Shown here piece by piece: positions 1 to 8,257 of a DNA stretch of 11,567 nucleotides. Origin of the DNA: Treponema sp. Lineage in GTDB: Bacteria; Spirochaetota; Spirochaetia; Treponematales; Breznakiellaceae. The position numbers were made by a program, and so were the translations under genes. The DNA is taken from assembly GCA_031275535.1 (NCBI GenBank), contig JAISOR010000183.1:1-11567 (forward strand). The letters run 5' to 3'. Each line of letters opens with the position of its first letter. Positions within the stretch are counted from its first letter, which is position 1. The notes beneath the pieces were generated by a model. The model was not told the origin of the DNA. It was given only the letters and a program-made list of their open reading frames with translations, and did not search any database.

Positions 1-723
1 CCCGCTAAGGGATACCTCGATGGTGTAGGTTCCCGGCGCCACGTCCGTAATGGTATACGCGCCGGTATCGTCCGCGCTTGCCGCGGTTCCCACGGGTCCC
101 TGGTCATTCCTAAGCTGGACCTGCGCCCCTTCCGGGCTGCCGCCTTCCCCGCTGTCGCTGACGCTGACGGTCCCGCTCACGGTGTAGGTCGCGGGGTCAA
201 CTACGGCTTTGGTCAGGGTAATGTTTTGGCCGGTAAGATTGGCGTTGGATACCGTGACGCTGCTAAGCGTGTTGGGATTATACCCGTCAAGGGTCACCTC
301 GATGGTGTAGGTCCCCGGCGCCACCCCCGTAATGGCGTACGCGCCGCCGGCGCCCGCGCTTGCCGCGCTTCCCACGGCGTTCCCGCCTTGCCGGAGCTGG
401 ACACTCGCCCCGGACGGGCTGCCGCCCTCCCCGCTGTCGCTGACGCCGATGGTCCCGCTCACGGTATACGTGCCGGGAAGAACCTCGGTTTTCGTCAGGG
501 TCAGGTCTCTGCCGGTAACATTTTCATCGGATACCACAAACGCGGCAATCGTGCCGGTGTCATACCCGGCAAGGGACACCTCGATGGTGTAGGTCCCCGG
601 CGCCACCCCCGTAATGGTGTACGCGCCGGTATCGTCCGCGCTTGCGGTCTTCCCCGCTAGGGCTTCTCCGTCCTGCCTAAGCTGGACCTTCGCCCCGGAC
701 GGAGTTACCCCCCCCCCCCCCCC
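1..723 (-). pseudogene. Out-of-frame continuation of the repeat lipoprotein (partial at left edge)
   Basis: On the minus strand, reading codons that begin at 723, 720 and so on, there is no stop codon down to base 1. The translation is plainly the rest of the lipoprotein: it finishes the second repeat unit (V-T-P-S-G-A-K-V-Q-L-R ...), gives a full third unit (start 468) and two thirds of a fourth (start 186). It lacks its own start or ribosome site, so it can be translated only as part of the gene that starts at 1129. It is offset by one base: 16 or 19 G in the tract at 708-724 would join both halves, whereas 17 are present. The true C-terminus lies outside the window. It is either the phase-OFF part of a contingency gene, a decayed gene, or a homopolymer sequencing error. 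Confidence 0.75.
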
Positions 724-1129
724 CTGCGTCACTGACGCTGACGGTACCGCTCACGGTGTAGGTATTGGAGAAGACCTCGGTTTTGGTCAGCGTAAGGTCC
801 TGGCCGGGAAGGTTGGTGTTGGATACCGCGACGTTCTCCAGCTTATTGGTATTATACCCGGCAAGGGACACCTCGATGGTGTAGGTCCCCGGCTCCACGC
901 CCGTAATGGCGTACGCGCCGCCGGCGTCCGCGCTTGCCGCGGTTCCCAGAACGTTCTCTCCCTGCCTCAGCTGGATACTCGCCCCTTCCGGGCTGCCGCC
1001 CTCCCCGCTGTCGCTGACACTGATGGTCCCGCTCACCATATAGGAAGGCGCCTCCGACAAGGGTGAAGAACAGGCGGTAAGCGCCAAAACCAGGATGATT
1101 CCCGGTAAAACATATACGTTCGATTTCAT
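677..1129 (-). CDS. Repeat lipoprotein, N-terminal part up to the frame break
   Basis: The 150-residue product starts with a lipoprotein signal peptide: a short basic start (MKSN), a hydrophobic core, and the lipobox L-T-A-C with Cys at residue 20, so it should be lipidated and membrane-anchored. From residue 30 a ~94-residue unit begins (Y-x-V-S-G-T ... G-x-Y-x-I-T-x-V-x-P-G-T-Y-T-I-E-V-x-L-x-G-Y ... L-T-L-T-K). This resembles carboxypeptidase-regulatory-like or other beta-sandwich surface repeats; no catalytic function is indicated. A second unit starts, runs into six Gly encoded by a G tract, and then leaves frame and stops 14 residues later. The start is ATG at 1129, with AGAGGT six bases upstream. 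A good promoter precedes it. The rest of the protein is open in another frame (next entry), so this is the product of the sequence as written, possibly an OFF state of a longer lipoprotein. Confidence 0.8.
   Translation of the reverse strand: MKSNVYVLPGIILVLALTACSSPLSEAPSYMVSGTISVSDSGEGGSPEGASIQLRQGENVLGTAASADAGGAYAITGVEPGTYTIEVSLAGYNTNKLENVAVSNTNLPGQDLTLTKTEVFSNTYTVSGTVSVSDAGGGGGGNSVRGEGPA
708..724 (-). repeat. Homopolymer tract, 17 C on plus strand (17 G in coding strand)
   Basis: An uninterrupted run of 17 C lies within the second repeat unit of the lipoprotein gene, in the place where the other units encode a Ser-Gly-Glu-Gly-Gly-Ser loop. The reading frames before and after the run differ by one base; 16 G would restore them. 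Tracts of this length are prone to slipped-strand mispairing, and variable G tracts are known in Treponema pallidum. Confidence 0.9.
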
Positions 1130-1184
1130 AAGTACCTCTTTTTGTTTATTCAGTCTAATATAGTTAGTTTAAGGAAACATAGTT

Positions 1185-1214
1185 AGTATAAAACAACAAT
1201 TTTGATACTGTCAA
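1185..1214 (-). promoter_or_regulatory. Sigma70-type promoter of the repeat lipoprotein
   Basis: On the minus strand TTGACA (1214-1209) is followed after 18 bases by TATACT (1190-1185): a consensus -35 and a 5/6 -10. The predicted start near 1178 leaves a leader of about 50 bases before the ATG at 1129. It lies in the 149-bp AT-rich gap after comM, so the lipoprotein is probably transcribed independently. No convincing terminator for comM is visible in this gap. Confidence 0.65.
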
Positions 1215-1278
1215 CTACGAACATGGAAATACCGGTAATTATTCCTTCTTCATTCGTATCTATAGGCCAAGTTTCGTT

Positions 1279-2853
1279 CTAAAGCTCCTCCCTGAGGGAG
1301 AGTATATCGTAGGGATCATCCCCCAGGCGGCGGTGCTGGACGGCCTCCAGGATATGAACCGTCCTGATGGAATCCTGGCCCTCCAGATCCGCAATGGTTC
1401 GTCCTACCCGGAGGATGCCGTGGAAGGCCCTGCCGGAAAGACCCAGTTTTTCCACCGTTTCCTTAAGGGCCTTTTCTGCCCCGGGGCTCAGGGGACAGGA
1501 CCGCTCTATCAGGCCCGGGGACATGCGGGCGTTGCGGCGGATTCCCGTACCTTTAAACCGGTCCCGCTGTATTTTCACCGCTTCAAGGACCCGCCGGGCA
1601 ATTTGCCCGCTGGGTTCTTCCCCGCCCGGGCCCAGGTCCATCTCCGGTGAACCCAGGGCTACCCGGAGCTCTATCCGGTCCAGCAGGGCGCCGCCGAACT
1701 TTCGCCAATACCGGTGAATTTCTTCGGGGCTGCAGAAACAGTTCCGGGCGGACGCGGTCCCCAGCCTGCCGCAGGGACAGGGATTAGCGGCCATAAGCAG
1801 TTGAAAATCCGCCGGCAGCCGGATCGGCCCTTCTGCCCGGCTGATGGTTATTACCCGGTCTTCCAGGGGTTCCCTGAGGGATTGGAGTACATTGGACCGG
1901 AATTCCGGCCCCTCATCCAGAAAAAGCACCCCAAAGTGGGCCAGGCTTATTTCTCCGGGCCGCAGGGCCTTCCCGCCCCCCAGAATACCCTCCGCACTGG
2001 CCGAATGATGGGGGGAGCGGAAGGGGGGATGGGTGATAAGACAGCATCCGTCAGAACCTTCGGCCGCGAGCTGCCCCGCCAGGCTGTGGAGCCGGGTTAC
2101 TTCCACGGCTTCTTCCGGGCTAAGGGGCGCCATGATCGAGGGCACCCGCCGGGCAAGCATGGTTTTACCAGCCCCCGGCGGACCAAAGACCAGCAGGTTA
2201 TGCCCCCCGGCGGCGGCGATTTCCAGGGCCCTCTTATAGCGGCCCTGGCCCCGCACCTCGGCAAAATCCCCCGTATGGGAGGAACCCCGCGGGGCAGGGC
2301 TTCCGGCGGGGAACCGGGAATAGTCCGCCGCGGGGAAGGACCCGGTTTCCGCCCGGACGCTGAGGGCGTGGACCGCCTCGGTCAGGGTAGACACCGCGGC
2401 AAAGCGGCCGGAAGCCAGGATAGCCGCCTCCGGGGCATTCTCCAGGGGTACAACAAAATCCCGGATCCCCGCCCGGAGGCCCGCGGCGGTGGCGGCCAGG
2501 ACGCCCCGGACGGGCCGCAGCCTGCCGGAAAGCTCCAGTTCCCCCAGGACCATCAGATTATCCTGGGGGGGAACGAGCCCCGCGGCGGCCATCACCGACA
2601 GGGCTATGGACAGATCCAGGGATGCCCCGTCCTTCCGGACCCCCGCGGGGGCCAGGTTAATCAGAATCCGGTCCCGGGGAAAGGGGTACCCGGAATTGCG
2701 AAAACTTGCCTGTACCCGTTCCCGGGCCTCCCGCACGGCTCCTTCGGCAAGGCCGGTAATGTCTATCCCCGGTATACCCCGCCGGAGATCCGTCTCGACT
2801 CGGATAATAATTCCATCCGATCCATAGGGCGCATAGGCCATAATATCCATCAT
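1279..2853 (-). CDS. comM: ComM/YifB family Mg-chelatase-like AAA+ ATPase
   Basis: At 524 residues this is the usual family length. The N-terminal ~165 residues form the ChlI-type domain, with G-I-P-G-I-D-I-T-G-L near residue 26. The AAA+ core follows: Walker A G-P-P-G-A-G-K-T at 224-231, Walker B L-F-L-D-E at 310-314 (then G-P-E-F, where L-P-E-F is more usual), and the family's N-P-C-P-C-G with a later C-x-C (about 357-374). A Mg-chelatase C-terminal domain ends the protein. ComM homologues are hexameric helicases that promote branch migration during natural transformation in Vibrio and Haemophilus; many species not known to be competent also carry it, so the role here is unproven. The ATG at 2853 is preceded by GAGG seven bases upstream; an ATG one codon later is possible. 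It is divergent from the chemoreceptor gene. Confidence 0.93.
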   Translation of the reverse strand: MMDIMAYAPYGSDGIIIRVETDLRRGIPGIDITGLAEGAVREARERVQASFRNSGYPFPRDRILINLAPAGVRKDGASLDLSIALSVMAAAGLVPPQDNLMVLGELELSGRLRPVRGVLAATAAGLRAGIRDFVVPLENAPEAAILASGRFAAVSTLTEAVHALSVRAETGSFPAADYSRFPAGSPAPRGSSHTGDFAEVRGQGRYKRALEIAAAGGHNLLVFGPPGAGKTMLARRVPSIMAPLSPEEAVEVTRLHSLAGQLAAEGSDGCCLITHPPFRSPHHSASAEGILGGGKALRPGEISLAHFGVLFLDEGPEFRSNVLQSLREPLEDRVITISRAEGPIRLPADFQLLMAANPCPCGRLGTASARNCFCSPEEIHRYWRKFGGALLDRIELRVALGSPEMDLGPGGEEPSGQIARRVLEAVKIQRDRFKGTGIRRNARMSPGLIERSCPLSPGAEKALKETVEKLGLSGRAFHGILRVGRTIADLEGQDSIRTVHILEAVQHRRLGDDPYDILSLREEL

Positions 2854-3039
2854 ATTGCCGCCTCAAAATATATATGGGTACGAATTTGAAAAATGCTTTA
2901 ATTGGCAGACGTTTTTTTCAAAAAAAACGGTTCATTTCTAAAATAAAATTGTAGAACTTAAAAAAAATTACAATATCTATCAGAGCCTTGAAATAACTAT
3001 TAAATTGTCGGGTTATTTTAAACGAAGGAGAAGTTTATT
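2854..3039. other. AT-rich divergent intergenic region between comM and the chemoreceptor
   Basis: This 186-bp gap must hold promoters for both genes, but I see no clean match. It contains a 9-bp perfect A/T-tract inverted repeat with a two-base loop (CGTTTTTTT / AAAAAAACG, 2910-2929), which may bend DNA, and a 6-bp inverted repeat ATTGTA / TACAAT (2948-2953 / 2969-2974) that could be an operator. The chemoreceptor ribosome site AAGGAG is at 3025-3030. No flagellar sigma28 GCCGATAA box was seen. Confidence 0.6.
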
Positions 3040-5220
3040 ATGAAATTAAAAATACGATTATGCTTGATCGTTACCAGCATCATGATTGTTTGCATGACGG
3101 TAGTTTCCCTTATTATCCTGCGGCGCGTTACAAAGACGGAAGTCGAGGCGGCGATAACTAATACTGAAAGTCTTACTGAAAAATACGCCGAAGAAATCAG
3201 ACGGCATCTTGAAGGACACATGGATACCGCCAGGGTTTTGTCCCAGATGATGAGCGCCTATGACACAACGGAGCCAAATATGCGGCGGCTTTTGTTTAAT
3301 AGGAACCTGAACAATCTTATTGACTCGAATCCGCTCTATACGGATGTTTTTGCCGTCTGGAAACCCAATGCCCTGGATGGGTTGGATGAGCAGTATGCCA
3401 ACACCAAGGGGACGGACCATACCGGTCAATTTATTCCCTGGTATACCCGGACCTCCGCGGGGTTTGAACTGCGGGCCTATCCCTATTATGAGGACCTATT
3501 GGCCAATGAAAAGGGACGGGAAACTTTCTCCAATCCGGTTTCAAAAATTGTCATGGGCGAGGAATTATTACTCGTTACCATTACTGTTCCTATTTTTTCA
3601 GATGACGGGGAGATATTGGGGACCACGGGAATTACCGTTGATCTTTCCCCCCTGCAGGGCATCGTCGAAAAAATCAAACCCTATGATACCGGCGTGGCCG
3701 GGGTCTTCTCTAATAATGGCGTCGTGGTAAGTCATTTTGATCTTTCGAGGAAGGGCAAAAACATGCGGGAGACCGATCAGGCTTTTCTGGAGGATAAGCT
3801 GCCCATGGTGGCCGCGGCTATAGAGCATGGAGAAGAGCTAACCTTTAGAACCTATTCCTACAGCCTGAAATCGGAGGTATATGCTATCTATCGTCCCATC
3901 CAAATTGGCGGAACTACCACCCCCTGGTCCATCATGGTAGCGATTCCCCTGAAGGAAGTCATGGCCCCCGTATATGCCCTTATCTGGTTTACCGCAATTA
4001 TCGTCTTATCCGCCATTGCTATAATTGCTCTTGTCTTTGTCTATGTGGTTCACAGGATCACGAAACCTATCGTCCGAATGTCCCTGATGCTTAAAGATAT
4101 TTCCGAAGGCGAGGGGGATCTTACCAGGCAGATCACGGTCAATTCCAAGGATGAAATAGGAGACATGGCCCACTTCTTCAATCTTACCCTGGAAAAAATC
4201 AAACAAATGGTGATCAAGGTTAAGCAGAAAACCGGCACCCTGATGAATGTGGGAAATGAACTCTCCACAAACATGACGGAAACCACCAGCTCGGTGAATC
4301 AGATTACATCCAACATTCAGAACATCAAAGGCCAGATTATCAGCCAGTCCGCCAGTATCAACGAGACCAGTTCAACCCTGGAACAGATTATCCATAATAT
4401 TAACCTGCTCAATGAGATTATCGAGACCCAGGCCGCCAGCGTAACCGAGTCTTCTTCGGCGGTTGAGGAAATGCTGGCCAATATCAATTCGGTTACCCAG
4501 ACCCTGACTGCTAATACCAATAATATCAAGAATCTGACCCGGGCATCGGAAACAGGCAAGCAGAGTCTTAACGAGGTAGTCTCGGACATTCAGGCGATTG
4601 CCAGGGAATCCGAGGGACTAACGGAGATTAACGCGGTCATAGAGGATATTGCCGCCCAGACCAATCTTCTTTCGGTGAACGCCGCTATTGAAGCGGCCCA
4701 TGCGGGGGAAGCGGGAAAGGGCTTTGCCGTAGTGGCCGACGAAATTCGGGAATTGGCCGAATCTTCCGGCCGCCAGTCCAAGATCATATCGGCGGTACTG
4801 CAAAAGATAAAGGATTCCATAGATAAGATCACCAAGTCCACCGATGGGATGCTGAATCACTTTGAGAACATTAGTTCCGGGGTACAGATTGTATCTGAAC
4901 AGGACGAAAACATCCTTAACGCCATGAAGGAACAGGGCGCCGGCAGCCAGCAGATCCTGGCGGCCATAGCCCAGCTCAACGAGGTCACCCAGAAGGTAAG
5001 AAATGGTTCCCTGGAGATGATGCAGGGAAGCAAGGAAATAATACAGACAACCGCAACCATTGGCAGCGCGGCCCAGGAGCTTTCTGATGATATAAGCGAG
5101 ATGGCCACCGGGGCGGATCAGATCCACCTTACGGTGAACCGGGTACAAACAATCAGCGAGGAAAACAAGGAGAGCATTGATACCCTGGTGCAGGAGGTAT
5201 CTCTTTTCAAGGTTGAATGA
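3040..5220 (+). CDS. Methyl-accepting chemotaxis protein (dCache-HAMP-MCP signalling)
   Basis: This is a 726-residue transmembrane chemoreceptor. TM1 is at about 8-28. A periplasmic region of about 280 residues has the look of a double-Cache sensor (F-I-P-W-Y-T-R near 131, a V-P-I-F then G-I-T-V-D segment near 183-201). TM2 is at about 311-337 and HAMP at about 338-390. A long cytoplasmic helical hairpin has its conserved tip at 530-574 ([20 protein letters not shown] and [11 protein letters not shown]), the contact site for CheA and CheW. Methylatable Gln/Glu pairs flank it. The C-terminus ends F-K-V-E with no CheR/CheB docking pentapeptide. The ligand is unknown; I could not confirm a complete amino-acid-binding motif. 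The ATG at 3040 has AAGGAG nine bases upstream. The gene appears monocistronic and is followed by hairpins. Confidence 0.95.
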   Translation: MKLKIRLCLIVTSIMIVCMTVVSLIILRRVTKTEVEAAITNTESLTEKYAEEIRRHLEGHMDTARVLSQMMSAYDTTEPNMRRLLFNRNLNNLIDSNPLYTDVFAVWKPNALDGLDEQYANTKGTDHTGQFIPWYTRTSAGFELRAYPYYEDLLANEKGRETFSNPVSKIVMGEELLLVTITVPIFSDDGEILGTTGITVDLSPLQGIVEKIKPYDTGVAGVFSNNGVVVSHFDLSRKGKNMRETDQAFLEDKLPMVAAAIEHGEELTFRTYSYSLKSEVYAIYRPIQIGGTTTPWSIMVAIPLKEVMAPVYALIWFTAIIVLSAIAIIALVFVYVVHRITKPIVRMSLMLKDISEGEGDLTRQITVNSKDEIGDMAHFFNLTLEKIKQMVIKVKQKTGTLMNVGNELSTNMTETTSSVNQITSNIQNIKGQIISQSASINETSSTLEQIIHNINLLNEIIETQAASVTESSSAVEEMLANINSVTQTLTANTNNIKNLTRASETGKQSLNEVVSDIQAIARESEGLTEINAVIEDIAAQTNLLSVNAAIEAAHAGEAGKGFAVVADEIRELAESSGRQSKIISAVLQKIKDSIDKITKSTDGMLNHFENISSGVQIVSEQDENILNAMKEQGAGSQQILAAIAQLNEVTQKVRNGSLEMMQGSKEIIQTTATIGSAAQELSDDISEMATGADQIHLTVNRVQTISEENKESIDTLVQEVSLFKVE

Positions 5221-5249
5221 GGGATTTGGGAGGGGAACTAAGGTTGCCG

Positions 5250-5286
5250 TCAATATGAGCCCGCCCCCCCGAATGGGCCATATTGA
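5250..5286 (+). terminator. Hairpin just after the chemoreceptor, possible weak terminator
   Basis: TCAATATG (5250-5257) pairs perfectly with CATATTGA (5279-5286), and after a bulged A, GCCC (5259-5262) pairs with GGGC (5275-5278), leaving a C-rich 12-base loop. It starts 30 bases after the stop codon. The T run (5303-5309) comes 16 bases later, so it is not a classical intrinsic terminator and may instead protect the mRNA 3' end. A second, A/T-rich 8-bp hairpin follows at 5308-5328. Confidence 0.4.
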
Positions 5287-5343
5287 TTAATATATATGGG
5301 TGTTTTTTTAAAACTACCCGAGTTTTAAGAAACGCCCAAACAG

Positions 5344-5369
5344 TATTTAAAAAAGTTATTTAAAAAAGT
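5344..5369. repeat. Perfect tandem duplication of a 13-bp A/T-rich unit
   Basis: TATTTAAAAAAGT occurs twice back to back (5344-5356 and 5357-5369) between the two hairpin clusters downstream of the chemoreceptor. It could be a recent slippage duplication; no function is evident. Confidence 0.8.
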
Positions 5370-5374
5370 TGCTT

Positions 5375-5420
5375 GAGCCGTCTTCAAATCCCCCCGGATT
5401 TCGAAGGCGGCTCATCTTTT
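5375..5420 (+). terminator. Long hairpin with T-rich tail between the chemoreceptor and murE
   Basis: A 17-bp stem (5375-5391 with 5396-5413; one bulged C at 5402, one G-T pair) closes on a CCCC loop and is followed by ATCTTTT. It fits an intrinsic terminator for transcription arriving from the chemoreceptor. It lies about 60 bases before the murE start, so an attenuator in a murE leader is an alternative reading. Confidence 0.65.
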
Positions 5421-5481
5421 ATCCCCCCGGCCATGCCGGACGCCACTTTACCGAAAAATCTATCCGGGGTAGTATCAAAAT

Positions 5482-7134
5482 ATGGAACGCCGCTTGTCCG
5501 ATTTTTTCACCCCCGATGTCGCCCAAAGAGCGGGATGTGTCAAAAAGAACCCTGGTTTTTTTACGGATCCCCTGATTACGGGGCTTGAGTATGATTCCCG
5601 GAAGATCAAGCCGGGGGACCTTTACTTTGCCCTGCCGGGGCTTCATGTGGACGGACACGATTACGTCAGCGACGCTATCGGGCGGGGAGCGGCGGCGATA
5701 GTTCATCAAAATGCGATCCCTTCCTGCCGGGAGGGGATCGTATATATCCGGGTCAAAAATTCCCGGTTTGCCATGTCCCCCATTTCCGCCGCGTTTTATG
5801 ATTTTCCCTCCCGGCGGCTGGCCCTTATCGGGGTAACCGGAACCGAGGGAAAAAGTACCACCGTATATCTTATTTATCAAATCCTGCGGCTGATGGGGAA
5901 GAAAGCGGGGTTCATCTCCACCGTACAGTACAGTGACGGGGAGATCGAAGTGTGGAACCCCGAGCATCAGACCACGCCGGAGGCCCCGGCCATCCATAAA
6001 CTGCTGGCGGATATGCGGGACCGGGGAACGGAATTTGCGGTAATTGAATCCAGTTCCCATGGCTTGTCGTCCAAGACCAACCGTCTGGGGGATGCGGCCT
6101 TTGACGTGGTAGTAATGACCAACGTGACCCACGAGCATCTGGAATTTCACGGGACCTGGGAACAATACCGGAATGATAAGGCCAATCTGTTCCGGGCCCT
6201 GGACAAATTCGATCATGCCAAGCCGATCCGGCAGCCGGAGGGCCCCCCTCCTGCGGAGTCCGGCGAAACCGCCGCTGATGTGTCCACCGGACTGGCCGGG
6301 GAAGCCGGAGAGGTCCTTCCCTCCTTTGGGGTGGCCAATGCGGATGATCCCAGCGCCGCCTATTTTTCCGCGGCCACCAAACGGAAGACCTATACCTACA
6401 GCACCCGGGGCGCCGAGGCGGACCTTTCCCTGCGGCTTATAGAAAGCGGGAGCCGGGGAAACTGGTACGAGGTCCTTATCCGCGAAACCGGCGAAACCAC
6501 GGATATCCGGGACCGGCTTCCGGGGGCCTTTAACGCGGGGAATGTCCTGGCGGCCCTGCTTGTCGTATCGGGGCTGCTTTCCATCCCCGTAAAGGATCTG
6601 TGCCCCCTGGTACCCCTTCTCAAGCCCGTCCGGGGCCGGATGACGGTGATCCAAATGGGCCAGCCCTTTGAGGTTCTGGTGGATTACGCCCATACCCCTT
6701 CTTCTTTCGAAGCCATCTTCCCCCCCCTTAGGGAACGGCTGGATAAAACCGGGGGCCGGATATTAAGCCTCTTTGGTTCCGCCGGGGAGCGGGACACCCA
6801 AAAGCGGCCCGAACAGGGCCGCATCGCATCCCAATGGTCGGATATGCTCTTCCTTACCGACGAGGACCCCCGGGGGGAGGAACCCCTGGCTATCCTGGAA
6901 GAGATCGCCGCCGGCTGCCCGGAACGGAACCGGGGGAAGGACCTTTTCCTTATCCCCAGCCGTCCCAAGGCCATTAGAAAGGCCTTCTCCCTGGCCCGTC
7001 CGGGCGATCTGGTCCTGCTTCTGGGAAAGGGCCACGAAAACTCGATTATCTACGCGAAAAAAACCTGCGCCTACGACGAGATTGGGGAGGCCGAAAAGGC
7101 CCTGACGGAGATGGGCTGGGGGCAGCCGGTTTAG
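5482..7134 (+). CDS. murE: UDP-N-acetylmuramoyl-tripeptide synthetase (MurE ligase)
   Basis: This cytoplasmic ATP-dependent ligase adds the third stem-peptide amino acid to UDP-MurNAc-L-Ala-D-Glu. Visible are the N-terminal Mur domain (D-S-R-x-I-K-P-G-D-L-Y-F-A near 38), the ATP loop G-V-T-G-T-E-G-K-S-T-T at 117-127 (family consensus has N in place of E), H-Q-T-T-P-E-A at 162, the lysine expected to be carbamylated in N-D-K at 233, D-Y-A-H-T-P at 401, and G-K-G-H-E at 515. The specificity motif reads E-D-P-R (461-464) rather than the D-N-P-R typical of diaminopimelate-adding enzymes, which suits ornithine or lysine; treponemal peptidoglycan is known to contain ornithine. At 550 residues it is somewhat long, owing partly to a Pro/Ala/Glu-rich insert at about 250-277. 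The ATG at 5482 is the first in-frame start after a stop at 5470-5472; the ribosome site (GGGGT) is weak and 11 bases away. Confidence 0.95.
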   Translation: MERRLSDFFTPDVAQRAGCVKKNPGFFTDPLITGLEYDSRKIKPGDLYFALPGLHVDGHDYVSDAIGRGAAAIVHQNAIPSCREGIVYIRVKNSRFAMSPISAAFYDFPSRRLALIGVTGTEGKSTTVYLIYQILRLMGKKAGFISTVQYSDGEIEVWNPEHQTTPEAPAIHKLLADMRDRGTEFAVIESSSHGLSSKTNRLGDAAFDVVVMTNVTHEHLEFHGTWEQYRNDKANLFRALDKFDHAKPIRQPEGPPPAESGETAADVSTGLAGEAGEVLPSFGVANADDPSAAYFSAATKRKTYTYSTRGAEADLSLRLIESGSRGNWYEVLIRETGETTDIRDRLPGAFNAGNVLAALLVVSGLLSIPVKDLCPLVPLLKPVRGRMTVIQMGQPFEVLVDYAHTPSSFEAIFPPLRERLDKTGGRILSLFGSAGERDTQKRPEQGRIASQWSDMLFLTDEDPRGEEPLAILEEIAAGCPERNRGKDLFLIPSRPKAIRKAFSLARPGDLVLLLGKGHENSIIYAKKTCAYDEIGEAEKALTEMGWGQPV

Positions 7135-7144
7135 GCCCAGGCTC

Positions 7145-8173
7145 CTAGAACTGGGTCTTTCTCCGTTCCGCAAAGCCGGTGATATTATGAAATTCCAGCT
7201 CCGACCCGTCGTCGAGGATAACTTTTCCGGAAAAAAAGCCGCATACCTGACGGCGCTTAAAGGAATGTAACAGGACGCCGTGCCGTTCAACCCGTTCCTG
7301 ATGGGGCAAAAAGGACATCTCCAGGCGTTTGTCGTTGCTGGTAAACCGCCAGGGTTCCAGCCAGTTCGAGGGGGATATATGAAAAGTGACCTGATCCAAT
7401 TTATGCAGCTTCCCCTCCAGGAAGAAGGCGTTCTCCGTGCCCAGGCTGGAATCGTCGGAACCGTATCCTACGCTAAAGCCAACCTGCCTGCCATCACTTA
7501 ATCCGCAGGCCGCGGCCCAATAGCGGATATCCGAGTGGGGCCGGACGCCCCTGTTCCAGTCAAAGATCCCCCAGGCGTTATCCTTGGTAAACACCAGTTC
7601 GGAACTGCTAAACTGCATGACCCCTTCGGCTATGTACCAGGGGGAACGCCGGGAATACCAAAAGGCGTTCTTTTCCCGCCGCCAGGGCAAATGGGTAACA
7701 ATGGATTCCGCCCCCGGGGGAGGAGTCAAGACCACGACCCCCCGCAGGCTCCGGTGGTGGCCGAATTTGGGGATGTCCACCTTTATAATCCGGACCCCCT
7801 TGTCCATGGCGGCAAAATCAATCATCGATTTATTCCGCTCCAGCCGGACAGAGCCGGTTTCGCTGCCTTGGGGAAGCTCAAAAACACCCATAGAAAAGGG
7901 AACCGTAAAAATTTGGGTGGTCCTCTTTTTGTCCTTTAAAGACACCACGGATATACCGATGTACCCTAAAAAGCCGCCGTCCCGGACCTCAAATATCAGC
8001 AAATGGGTGGGAGAAAAAATGATGTACCGATCCGATTCGGAAACGCGCCGGTAGGGCGGATGGATTGCGGAATGATCATAGCCAAATACCGGCGACCGGG
8101 CCCAGCCGAAATTACCGGGCCGGCCGGACTCATCCAGGATGGGGACGGGGGCTTTTATTTCAGTCTGTGCCAT
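7145..8173 (-). CDS. DUF2804 domain-containing protein
   Basis: This is a protein of unknown function from a family seen in spirochaetes and other bacteria. The recognisable DUF2804 signature is D-W-N-R-G-V-R at about 205 followed by Y-W-A-A-A-C-G, a W-x-x-P-W-R-F region near 271, and a C-terminal stretch of alternating beta-like segments (H-G-V-L-L-H-S, G-F-F-S-G-K-V-I-L-D-D-G). No signal peptide or membrane segment is visible, so it is probably cytoplasmic. I chose the ATG at 8173 (342 residues) because GGAAGG lies six bases upstream and the protein then begins M-A-Q-T-E-I-K-A-P-V-P-I-L-D as family members tend to. An upstream in-frame ATG at 8221 would add 16 residues but has no ribosome site. 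It converges on murE with a 10-bp gap and is divergent from murD. Confidence 0.85.
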   Translation of the reverse strand: MAQTEIKAPVPILDESGRPGNFGWARSPVFGYDHSAIHPPYRRVSESDRYIIFSPTHLLIFEVRDGGFLGYIGISVVSLKDKKRTTQIFTVPFSMGVFELPQGSETGSVRLERNKSMIDFAAMDKGVRIIKVDIPKFGHHRSLRGVVVLTPPPGAESIVTHLPWRREKNAFWYSRRSPWYIAEGVMQFSSSELVFTKDNAWGIFDWNRGVRPHSDIRYWAAACGLSDGRQVGFSVGYGSDDSSLGTENAFFLEGKLHKLDQVTFHISPSNWLEPWRFTSNDKRLEMSFLPHQERVERHGVLLHSFKRRQVCGFFSGKVILDDGSELEFHNITGFAERRKTQF

Positions 8174-8257
8174 AAGGGTCCTTCCAAAGATACCGGTTAT
8201 GGAGCGCTGAGTTGAGGACATACCATACTTGGACGGGACTTTTTCTCATAACCATAC

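Larger units (their letters stand above)
1..1042 (-). repeat. Tandem ~282-bp repeats inside the lipoprotein gene
   Basis: Units on the minus strand start at 1042 (282 bp), 760 (292 bp, including the G tract) and 468 (282 bp), with a partial unit from 186 to the left edge. Each encodes Y-T-V-S-G-T-[VI]-x-V-S-D followed by a Gly/Glu-rich loop, x-V-Q-L-R, A-S-A-x-x-x-G-A-Y, and a P-G-T-Y-T-I-E-V core. The units are similar at DNA level as well as protein level, which favours recombination and copy-number change. Confidence 0.9.

Noticed and set aside
226..1066. Plus-strand ORFs across the repeat region
   Set aside because: They are the antisense of the lipoprotein repeats, with repeating products that mirror the coding strand and no start signals.
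1714..2889. 391-codon plus-strand ORF opposite comM
   Set aside because: Gly/Pro/Arg-rich shadow product of a GC-rich gene; the minus strand carries the complete ComM motifs.
5419..6693. 424-codon minus-strand ORF opposite murE
   Set aside because: Composition-biased antisense shadow; MurE motifs on the plus strand are unambiguous.
7138..7148. CAGGCTCCTAG, identical to the right end plus flank of the element after murD (9869-9879)
   Set aside because: Only 11 bp match, similarity does not extend to either side, and no left arm is nearby; a chance match is expected in a window this size.
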